From: an uncultured Lysobacteraceae bacterium | GTDB taxonomy: Bacteria > Pseudomonadota > Gammaproteobacteria > Xanthomonadales > Xanthomonadaceae | Direction: 5' to 3' | Assembly (NCBI GenBank): GCA_946886995.1 | Contig: CAMPJU010000087.1 | Location: 1 to 6,165, forward strand | DNA: 6,165 nucleotides | Shown here: positions 1-5,344 of the stretch, piece after piece | Position numbering within the stretch: the first letter of the stretch is position 1 | Layout of the letters: each line of letters begins with the position of its first letter | Position numbers and translations under genes: made by a program | Notes under the pieces: generated by a model | What the model was told of the DNA's origin: nothing | Database searches by the model: none | What the model saw: the letters and a program-made list of their open reading frames with translations, nothing else

Positions 1-104
1 CGCTCGAGGAAGAGTTCGAGTGCGAGATCCCGGACGAGGAAGCCGAGAAGATCACTTCGGTGCAGCAGGCCATCGATTACGTGAAGGCCCACGTCAAGGA
101 GTGA
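1..104 (+). CDS. acpP: Acyl carrier protein, C-terminal end (partial)
   Basis: This is the 3' end of the acyl carrier protein gene; the start lies left of the window. Read in the frame beginning at base 3, it gives 33 residues, starting [17 protein letters not shown] and ending YVKAHVKE, then TGA at 102-104. The acidic [14 protein letters not shown] block followed by VQQAIDYV is the typical third and fourth helix region of bacterial AcpP. The DSL motif with the phosphopantetheine-bearing serine would lie upstream and is not visible. AcpP is a small cytoplasmic protein that carries growing acyl chains as thioesters to the Fab enzymes, including the FabF encoded next. Its position directly before fabF matches the usual fabD-fabG-acpP-fabF order. 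Nothing in the visible part looks damaged. Confidence 0.93.
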   Translation, partial: LEEEFECEIPDEEAEKITSVQQAIDYVKAHVKE

Positions 105-129
105 TGGTCACCGGCCACGCCGGTCACCA
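105..129 (+). promoter_or_regulatory. Stem-loop directly after the acpP stop codon
   Basis: Starting at the first base after the acpP TGA, 105-115 (TGGTCACCGGC) and 119-129 (GCCGGTCACCA) form an inverted repeat with a three-base CAC loop. Ten of eleven positions pair; the exception is a C-C mismatch (109 with 125). No run of T follows, so it is not a standard intrinsic terminator. By inference it could protect the 3' end of acpP mRNA, mark a processing site, or attenuate read-through, which would fit the usual excess of AcpP over FabF. The pairing is seen in the sequence; the role is not. Confidence 0.55.
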
Positions 130-142
130 CGCACGACATGCA

Positions 143-162
143 GGGGCCGCGATTGCGGCCTC
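143..162 (+). promoter_or_regulatory. Second stem-loop in the acpP-fabF gap, weak terminator candidate
   Basis: GGCCGC at 145-150 and GCGGCC at 155-160 form a perfect six-pair GC stem around a GATT loop. It can be extended by a G-T wobble (144/161) and a G-C pair (143/162). Only a short ATTT (167-170) follows after an intervening GCGC, so the T tract is poor for an intrinsic terminator. It sits about 20 nt upstream of the fabF Shine-Dalgarno site. It may act as a partial terminator or attenuator that lowers fabF expression relative to acpP, but a short GC palindrome in such GC-rich DNA can also arise by chance. Confidence 0.4.
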
Positions 163-183
163 GCGCATTTGGAAGGACAGATT

Positions 184-187
184 GGAG
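184..187 (+). promoter_or_regulatory. Ribosome binding site of fabF
   Basis: GGAG at 184-187 lies nine bases before the ATG at 197. It is the best-placed Shine-Dalgarno match upstream of fabF and supports 197 as the start. The alternative in-frame start at base 20 would overlap acpP and add 59 residues unrelated to the FabF family. Confidence 0.7.
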
Positions 188-196
188 TCGAATCGC

Positions 197-1438
197 ATGA
201 GTCAGCAGCGTCGCGTCGTGGTGACCGGCCTGGGCATCCTCTCGCCCCTGGGCCTGGACCTGGCCTCCAGCTGGGACGGCGTCGTCAACGGGCGCTCGGG
301 CATCGGCCCGATCACGCACTTCGATGCGTCCGCGTTCCCGACCCGCATCGCCGGCGAGGTCCCGGGATTCGACCCCGCCAACTGGATCCCGCCGAAGGAC
401 ATCAAGAAGATGGATCCCTTCGTCCACTACGGCGTCGCCGCCTCGATGATGGCGATCGCCGACGCGGGGCTGGAGATCGACGAATCGAGCGCCGAACGCA
501 TCGGCGTGGCGGTCGGGGCCGGCATCGGCGGCCTCAAGGGCATCGAGGAAACGACGCTCAAGTACGCCGCGGGCGGGCAGCGCAAGATCTCGCCGTTCTA
601 CGTGCCCAGCACGATCATCAACATGATCGCCGGGCAGGTCTCGATCATGACCGGCGCCAAGGGCCCCAACATCGCCGCGGTCACCGCGTGCACCACGTCG
701 ACCCACAACGTCGGCCTGGCGATGCGCATGATCCAGCACGGCGACGCGGACGTGATGATCGCCGGTGGCGCGGAGTTCGCGACGACCCCGACCTCCGTCG
801 GCGGTTTCTGCGCGATGAAGGCACTGTCCACCCGCAACGATGAGCCGGAAAAGGCCTCGCGTCCCTGGGACCGCGACCGCGACGGGTTCGTGATGGGCGA
901 CGGCGCGGGCGTGCTGATCCTGGAGGAATACGAGCGCGCGAAGGCGCGCGGCGCGCGCATCTACGCGGAGCTGACCGGCTTCGGGATGAGCGGCGACGCG
1001 TACCACATGACCGCCCCGAGCGAGAGCGGCGAGGGTGCCGCTCGCTGCATGGTCAACGCATTGCGCGATGCGGGCGTGGCCGGCGACGCGGTCGGCTACA
1101 TCAACGCGCACGGGACCTCCACGCCGGCGGGCGACCTGGCCGAGACGATGGCGGTCAAGTCAGCGCTCGGCGACCACGCGTACCGGACGATGGTCAGTTC
1201 CACCAAGTCGATGACCGGGCACCTGCTCGGCGCGGCCGGCGGCGTCGAAGCGGTGTTCACGACGATGGCGCTGCACACCGGCGTGATCCCGCCGACCATC
1301 AACCTGGACAACCCGGGCGAGGGTTGCGACCTGGACTACGTGCCTCACGTCGCGCGCGAGGCGCAGGTCGACATCGCGCTGTCCAACTCGTTCGGCTTCG
1401 GCGGGACCAACGGCACGCTCGTCTTCCGTCGCATCTGA
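197..1438 (+). CDS. fabF: 3-oxoacyl-[acyl-carrier-protein] synthase II (KAS II)
   Basis: FabF condenses malonyl-ACP with acyl-ACP in the elongation cycle of type II fatty acid synthesis and is a cytoplasmic homodimer in the thiolase fold. The 413-residue product has the length of E. coli FabF and resembles it throughout. The catalytic Cys is C165 in VTACTTSTH. The two catalytic histidines are H305 in [11 protein letters not shown] and H342 in [12 protein letters not shown], with the conserved K337 in STKSMTG. The gating-loop motif [11 protein letters not shown] lies at 396-406. The start is set by the conserved N-terminus ([15 protein letters not shown]) and by GGAG nine bases upstream. It follows acpP, its carrier partner, after a 92-nt gap with two stem-loops, and its stop codon touches the start of pabB. 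No active-site residue is missing. Close homologues such as FabB are less likely given length, order and similarity. Confidence 0.97.
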   Translation: MSQQRRVVVTGLGILSPLGLDLASSWDGVVNGRSGIGPITHFDASAFPTRIAGEVPGFDPANWIPPKDIKKMDPFVHYGVAASMMAIADAGLEIDESSAERIGVAVGAGIGGLKGIEETTLKYAAGGQRKISPFYVPSTIINMIAGQVSIMTGAKGPNIAAVTACTTSTHNVGLAMRMIQHGDADVMIAGGAEFATTPTSVGGFCAMKALSTRNDEPEKASRPWDRDRDGFVMGDGAGVLILEEYERAKARGARIYAELTGFGMSGDAYHMTAPSESGEGAARCMVNALRDAGVAGDAVGYINAHGTSTPAGDLAETMAVKSALGDHAYRTMVSSTKSMTGHLLGAAGGVEAVFTTMALHTGVIPPTINLDNPGEGCDLDYVPHVAREAQVDIALSNSFGFGGTNGTLVFRRI

Positions 1439-2809
1439 GTGCTCGCTTCCCGCGCGATCGCCGCCGACGTCGACCTGCTCGACCTGCATCGGCTGGCGCC
1501 CGCGCGCTACCCGGTGCTGCTGGAGTCCACCGCCCGGGGGGCCGCGCAGGGACGCTGGGACCTGCTGCTGGCGAGCGACGGCACGGGCTTCTCGCTCGGC
1601 CCTGACGGCGCGGTCCGCGATGCCGGTGGACGCCCGCTCGGCACCGACTTCCTGGATGTCCTCGACGGACAGTGGCGGGCGTCGCGCCTGCCGCGCGAGG
1701 AACCCCGCTGGCCGTTCCGCGGTGGATGGGCGCTGCTGCTCGCCTATGAACTCGCCGCGCAGGTCGAGCCGGTGCTCGACCTTCCGCCCGCGGTGGGCGG
1801 ACTGCCGGTGGCGACCGCGCTGCGATGCCCGGCGGCCGTGCTGCGCGACCACGCGACCGGCGAGCTGATCGCGCTGGCCGAGGCGGACCAGCCCGGCTGG
1901 CTCGACCGGATCTGCGACGATGCCCGGGCGGCCGGCGCGATGCCGCCACTCGCCCCGTGGGAGGCTCCGGCCACCGTCGACGAGGACGACCCCGAGCGCT
2001 TCACCGATGGCGTGCGCCGCATCCGCGAGTACCTCGCTGCCGGCGATGCCTTCCAGGTCAACATCTCCCGCGGATGGGAGGCCCGGTTCGATCGTTCGCT
2101 GGATCCCGCCGCGCTCTTCGCGCGCCTGCGCGAGCACAATCCCGCCCCGTTCGCCGGCCTGTTCGCCGGCAGGAACTGGGCCGTGGCGAGCAGTTCGCCG
2201 GAACGGCTGGTGTCCGTCCGCGGCGAAGTCGTCGAGACCCGGCCGATCGCCGGCACGCGGCCGCGCGTCCCCGGCGACGACGATGCCGAACGCATCCGCG
2301 ACCTGGTGGGCAACCCGAAGGAGCGCGCCGAGCACGTGATGCTGATCGACCTGGAGCGCAACGACCTGGGCCGCGTCTGCCAGCCGGGCAGCATCGAGGT
2401 GGATGAGCTGATGACGGTGGAAAGCTACGCCCACGTGCACCACATCGTCAGCAACGTGCGCGGGCGCCTGCGCGACGGCATCGCCCCGGGCGAGGCGATC
2501 CGCGCGGTGTTTCCCGGCGGCACCATCACCGGCTGCCCGAAGGTGCGCTGCATGCAGGTGATCGCCGAGCTGGAGGGGCAGGGTCGCGGCGCCTATACCG
2601 GCGCATTCGGCTGGCTCAACCGCGACGGCGACCTCGACCTCAACATCCTGATCCGCAGTGCCGAGGTCGAAGGCGACGGGCCCGGAGGAAGCCGGCTCCG
2701 GTTCCGCACGGGCGCCGGCATCGTCATCGACTCCGACCCCGACCGCGAACTGGAGGAGACGCGCGCCAAGGCACGCGGCCTGCTGCGCGCCCTCGGTGCC
2801 ACGGCATGA
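1439..2809 (+). CDS. pabB: Aminodeoxychorismate synthase, component I
   Basis: PabB converts chorismate plus ammonia to 4-amino-4-deoxychorismate, the first step to p-aminobenzoate and folate. Ammonia comes from a separate glutaminase (PabA or a shared TrpG), which is not in the window and not fused here. The 456-residue product has an N-terminal region with LLES (27-30) and GGWALLLAYEL (95-105), resembling the tryptophan-site motifs of the TrpE/PabB family. The C-terminal chorismate-binding domain (about 185-450) shows ETRPIAGTRPR (266-276), LIDLERNDLGRVC (302-314), HVHHIVSNVRG (332-342), FPGGTITGCPK (358-368) and RTGAGIVIDSDP (423-434). The neighbouring pabC argues for PabB rather than TrpE. 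The start is a GTG immediately after the fabF TGA, in the same frame and with no clear Shine-Dalgarno site, so initiation probably depends on coupling. Position 271 is Ala where E. coli PabB has Lys274. Confidence 0.9.
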   Translation: MLASRAIAADVDLLDLHRLAPARYPVLLESTARGAAQGRWDLLLASDGTGFSLGPDGAVRDAGGRPLGTDFLDVLDGQWRASRLPREEPRWPFRGGWALLLAYELAAQVEPVLDLPPAVGGLPVATALRCPAAVLRDHATGELIALAEADQPGWLDRICDDARAAGAMPPLAPWEAPATVDEDDPERFTDGVRRIREYLAAGDAFQVNISRGWEARFDRSLDPAALFARLREHNPAPFAGLFAGRNWAVASSSPERLVSVRGEVVETRPIAGTRPRVPGDDDAERIRDLVGNPKERAEHVMLIDLERNDLGRVCQPGSIEVDELMTVESYAHVHHIVSNVRGRLRDGIAPGEAIRAVFPGGTITGCPKVRCMQVIAELEGQGRGAYTGAFGWLNRDGDLDLNILIRSAEVEGDGPGGSRLRFRTGAGIVIDSDPDRELEETRAKARGLLRALGATA

Positions 2810-3657
2810 CGCCCTCGGTCGCCGTGTTCTCCGGGGAGCGACGGGTGGACGGCGTGTCGCCGCTCGATCGCGGGCTGGCATACGGCGATGGCGTGTTCGA
2901 AACGATGCGGGCGCACCGGGGGACTGTCCCGTGGTGGCCGGCGCACTGGGCGCGGCTCGCGCTTGGCGCGCGGCGGCTCGCGTTGCCGCTGCCACGCGAG
3001 TCGATGGTGCGCGATGAAGCCACGCGGTTGCTCGACGGTGGCGATGGCGTGCTCCGCCTGGTGCTCACCCGCGGCGAAGGGGCCCGCGGCTACGCGCCGG
3101 CGCAGGCGGAGATACCCGCCTGGATCCTGTCCACGCATTCGCTGCCCGCGCCCGCGCGCGCCGGCGGCCTGGTCCTGCGCTGGTGCGCGACGCGCCTGTC
3201 GCACCAGCCGCTGCTCGCCGGGCTGAAGCACTGCAACCGCCTCGAGCAGGTACTGGCACGCGGCGAATGGCCGGCGCCCGGCGAACCCCATGGCGACGCG
3301 TTCGACGAAGGGCTGGTGTGCGATCCGGACGACCACGTGGTCGGCGCGATCGCGGCCAACCTCCTCGTCTTCGGCGACGGCGAATGGCGCACCCCGCCGG
3401 TCGACCGTTGCGGCGTCGCCGGCACCTGCCGCGCCTGGGCGTTGCGCGAGGCCGGCGCCGTCGAGCGACGACTGTCACGCATCGACGTCGAATCCGCCGA
3501 TGCCCTGGTCCTGTGCAATGCCGTGCGGGGTATCCTGCCGGTGGCGCGCCTCGGCGCGCGCGCATGGCCGCCGCATCCCGCGGTGGCGGCGCTGTCGCGG
3601 CGGTTCGCCGCGGCGCACCCGGCGTTCGCCGGGCCTGGGACACTGGGGGAATCGTGA
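2806..3657 (+). CDS. pabC: Aminodeoxychorismate lyase (class IV PLP enzyme)
   Basis: PabC removes pyruvate from 4-amino-4-deoxychorismate to give p-aminobenzoate, acting directly after PabB. The product has 283 residues, slightly longer than the 269 of E. coli PabC, with the extra length mainly at the C-terminus. Family signs in order are DRGLAYGDGVFETMR (21-35), the PLP-binding lysine K141 in GLKHCNRLEQVLAR (139-152), IAANLLVF (182-189), GVAGTCRAW (203-211) and the late LVLCNAVRGILPV block (234-246). The ATG overlaps the pabB stop as ATGA, so translation is probably coupled and the two pathway enzymes made together. Unusually, the position that is Glu in the VTExxxxNLF motif of E. coli PabC is Gly180 here (HVVGAIAANLL). 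Another class IV aminotransferase is possible but unlikely given the K141 motif and its neighbour pabB. Confidence 0.9.
   Translation: MTPSVAVFSGERRVDGVSPLDRGLAYGDGVFETMRAHRGTVPWWPAHWARLALGARRLALPLPRESMVRDEATRLLDGGDGVLRLVLTRGEGARGYAPAQAEIPAWILSTHSLPAPARAGGLVLRWCATRLSHQPLLAGLKHCNRLEQVLARGEWPAPGEPHGDAFDEGLVCDPDDHVVGAIAANLLVFGDGEWRTPPVDRCGVAGTCRAWALREAGAVERRLSRIDVESADALVLCNAVRGILPVARLGARAWPPHPAVAALSRRFAAAHPAFAGPGTLGES
3645..3650 (+). promoter_or_regulatory. Ribosome binding site of mltG
   Basis: GGGGGA at 3645-3650 is a purine run inside the end of pabC, only three bases before the GTG at 3654. The spacing is shorter than the usual five to nine bases, but the site and the GTGA overlap together support the GTG start. 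Confidence 0.4.
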
Positions 3658-4703
3658 GTCGACGCAACCAGCACGGGCGTTTCCGCATCTTCCTCGCCTT
3701 GTGCGCCCTGGTCGCCGGCTTCGGCGCATACACGCTCTGGCACCACTACCTCGCATTCAGCGATGGCCCGATGGAGGGTACCGAGGCCGGCGAAACGCTC
3801 GTCGTCCGGCAGGGCGACTCGTTCGTCGCCGTGCTCGGCAAGTTGCGCGCGGCCGGCGTGCGTGCCGGGCACGACCTCGAATGGCAGCTGCTGGCCCGCC
3901 AGCTCGACGCGGCGGGACGCATCCAGGTGGGCGAGTACCCGCTGGACCCGCCGCTGACCCCGCGCGAACTGCTGGTCGCGATGCGCGACGGCGACGTGCT
4001 CGACTACCGCTTCACGATCATCGAGGGCTGGAACATCCGCCAGCTGCGCGCGGCGCTCGCCCGTGCCACGCCGCTCGAACAGGAAACCGCGGACCTGGCG
4101 CCCGAGGCACTCATGGAAGCGCTCGGCCACGCCGGCCAGCACCCCGAGGGCCGCTTCCTGCCGGAAACGTACGTCTACACCCGTGGCGACAGCGACCTGG
4201 ACGTCCTGCGCCGTGCGCACGGCGCGATGGCGCGCGCGCTGGATGCGGCGTGGGAGTCGCGCGCCGGCGACCTGCCGTTCGACAGCAAGGACGAGGCGCT
4301 GGTGCTCGCTTCGATCGTCGAGAAGGAAACCGGCACGGCCGAGGAACGCGCGCGCATCGCCGGCGTGTTCGTGCGCCGGCTGGAAAAGGGCATGCGCCTG
4401 CAGACCGACCCGACCGTCATCTACGGCATCGGCGACGCGTACGACGGCAACATCACCCGCGCGCACCTGGAGCAGGACACGCCGTACAACACGTACGTGC
4501 GAGGAGGGCTGCCGCCGACGCCGATCGCGATGCCGGGCGCGGATGCGTTGCGCGCCGCCACCCGGCCCGCGGACGGCGACGCGCTGTACTTCGTGGCGGT
4601 TGGCGATGGGAGTGGGCGCCACGTGTTCTCCGATTCGCTCGCCGAACACCAGGTGGCCGTGCGCGCCTACCTGAAGCGCTACCGGGAGCGGCACGGCCGG
4701 TGA
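3654..4703 (+). CDS. mltG: Endolytic murein transglycosylase (YceG family)
   Basis: MltG is an inner-membrane enzyme that cuts within nascent peptidoglycan strands and is thought to act as a terminase fixing glycan length near the synthesis machinery. The product has 349 residues, close to the usual 340. A short basic N-terminus (SRRNQHGRFR) is followed by one membrane segment at about 12-28, rich in Leu, Ala, Val and Phe. A LysM-like subdomain starts near 46 (GETLVVRQGDSF). The catalytic domain contains EGWNIRQLR (124-132), EGRFLPETY (165-173), LASIVEKET (218-226) and GMRLQTDPTVIYG (246-258). The catalytic Glu should be E223 in IVEKET, matching E218 of E. coli. PYNTYVRGGLPPTPI (277-291) is also typical. 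The GTG start lies in a GTGA overlap with pabC. Nothing appears truncated. Confidence 0.95.
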   Translation: MSRRNQHGRFRIFLALCALVAGFGAYTLWHHYLAFSDGPMEGTEAGETLVVRQGDSFVAVLGKLRAAGVRAGHDLEWQLLARQLDAAGRIQVGEYPLDPPLTPRELLVAMRDGDVLDYRFTIIEGWNIRQLRAALARATPLEQETADLAPEALMEALGHAGQHPEGRFLPETYVYTRGDSDLDVLRRAHGAMARALDAAWESRAGDLPFDSKDEALVLASIVEKETGTAEERARIAGVFVRRLEKGMRLQTDPTVIYGIGDAYDGNITRAHLEQDTPYNTYVRGGLPPTPIAMPGADALRAATRPADGDALYFVAVGDGSGRHVFSDSLAEHQVAVRAYLKRYRERHGR

Positions 4704-5344
4704 GCGGGCTGCACACCGAACCGCGGCTGGTCACGATCGAGGGCGGCGAGGGCGCCGGCAAGTCGACGGTGCTCGGCGCCCTGCGCGACAGCCTGGTGGC
4801 GGACGGCGCCGAAGTCGTCACCACGCGCGAGCCCGGCGGCACGCCGCTGGCCGAGCGCATCCGCGAGCTGCTGTTGCATGCGCGCGAGGACGCCCCGGCC
4901 CCGGAAACCGAGCTGCTGCTGATGTTCGCGTCGCGTGCCCAGCACGTGCGCGAAACCGTGCTGCCCGCCTTGCGACGCGGCGCGTGGGTGCTGAGCGACC
5001 GGTTCACCGACTCCAGCCACGCCTACCAGGGCGGTGGCCGCGGACTGGACGCCACGTTCATCGCGGAGCTCGAGCGACGGGTGGTCGGCATCGAGCCGGG
5101 CCTGACCCTGCTGCTGGACCTCGGCGTGCCGCAGGGACGCGACCGCACCCGCGACCGCGCGCAGGCCGACCGGATCGAGCGCGAGCACGATGCCTTCTTC
5201 GAGCGCGTCCGCGCCGCCTTCCTTGCGCGGGCCGGCGCCGCCCCGCGGCGGTTCCGCGTGCTCGATGCCGCAAGGCCCGCCGGCGAGGTCGCCGCCGATG
5301 CCGTCGCGCAGCTGCGCGCCTATCGCGAAGCGATGGCGGCATGA
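4700..5344 (+). CDS. tmk: Thymidylate kinase (dTMP kinase)
   Basis: Tmk phosphorylates dTMP to dTDP with ATP, an essential cytoplasmic step of dTTP supply. The product has 214 residues, the normal bacterial size. The P-loop is GGEGAGKST (15-23). The dTMP-site motif TREPGGTPLAERIR is at 42-55, the DR motif at 100-101 (SDRFTDSSHAYQGGGRG), and an Arg-rich LID at about 146-154 (QGRDRTRDRA) precedes DRIE. Arginines in the LID with none in the P-loop fit the E. coli-like type II kinases. The open frame extends far upstream, but the conserved protein begins a few residues after the GTG at 4700. That GTG overlaps the mltG stop as GTGA and has GGGAG at 4684-4688, eleven bases upstream. It sits between mltG and holB, as in E. 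coli. All expected motifs are intact. Confidence 0.95.
   Translation: MSGLHTEPRLVTIEGGEGAGKSTVLGALRDSLVADGAEVVTTREPGGTPLAERIRELLLHAREDAPAPETELLLMFASRAQHVRETVLPALRRGAWVLSDRFTDSSHAYQGGGRGLDATFIAELERRVVGIEPGLTLLLDLGVPQGRDRTRDRAQADRIEREHDAFFERVRAAFLARAGAAPRRFRVLDAARPAGEVAADAVAQLRAYREAMAA

Larger units (their letters stand above)
119..229 (+). promoter_or_regulatory. Possible long-range pairing enclosing the fabF ribosome binding site
   Basis: GCCGGTCACCACG at 119-131 is the exact reverse complement of CGTGGTGACCGGC at 217-229, inside codons 7-11 of fabF. In the mRNA a 13-bp helix could form, enclosing the second stem-loop, the Shine-Dalgarno site and the start codon. Its 5' strand overlaps the 3' arm of the stem-loop at 105-129, so the two structures exclude each other, as in attenuators or translational switches. 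The complementarity is seen; regulatory use is inference. The fabF side encodes the conserved VVVTG, so its codons are constrained by protein function. Confidence 0.35.

Noticed and set aside
20..196. N-terminal extension of fabF back to an in-frame start at base 20
   Set aside because: It would overlap acpP and run through both stem-loops, adding residues unrelated to FabF. The ATG at 197 has a good ribosome site and matches the family start.
163..196. A separate promoter just upstream of fabF
   Set aside because: I found no convincing -35/-10 pair with correct spacing. fabF is more simply read from upstream of acpP.
77..1111. A 344-codon open frame on the - strand opposite fabF
   Set aside because: It overlaps acpP and fabF in antisense and has biased composition (Arg, Ala, Val, His, Asp) with no known domain.
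1160..2995. A 611-codon open frame on the - strand opposite fabF end, pabB and pabC start
   Set aside because: It is antisense to three well-supported genes, and its translation is low-complexity, rich in Arg, Ala, Gly and Val, with no recognisable motif. Long antisense open frames are expected when most codons end in G or C.
3090..4694. A 534-codon open frame on the - strand opposite pabC and mltG
   Set aside because: It is a composition artefact of the high-GC + strand genes; no motif, signal or ribosome site suggests a real protein.
3290..4699. Long upstream extension of the tmk reading frame
   Set aside because: This part overlaps pabC and mltG, is Arg/Pro/Ala-rich, and shows no homology. 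Thymidylate kinase homology begins just after the GTG at 4700.
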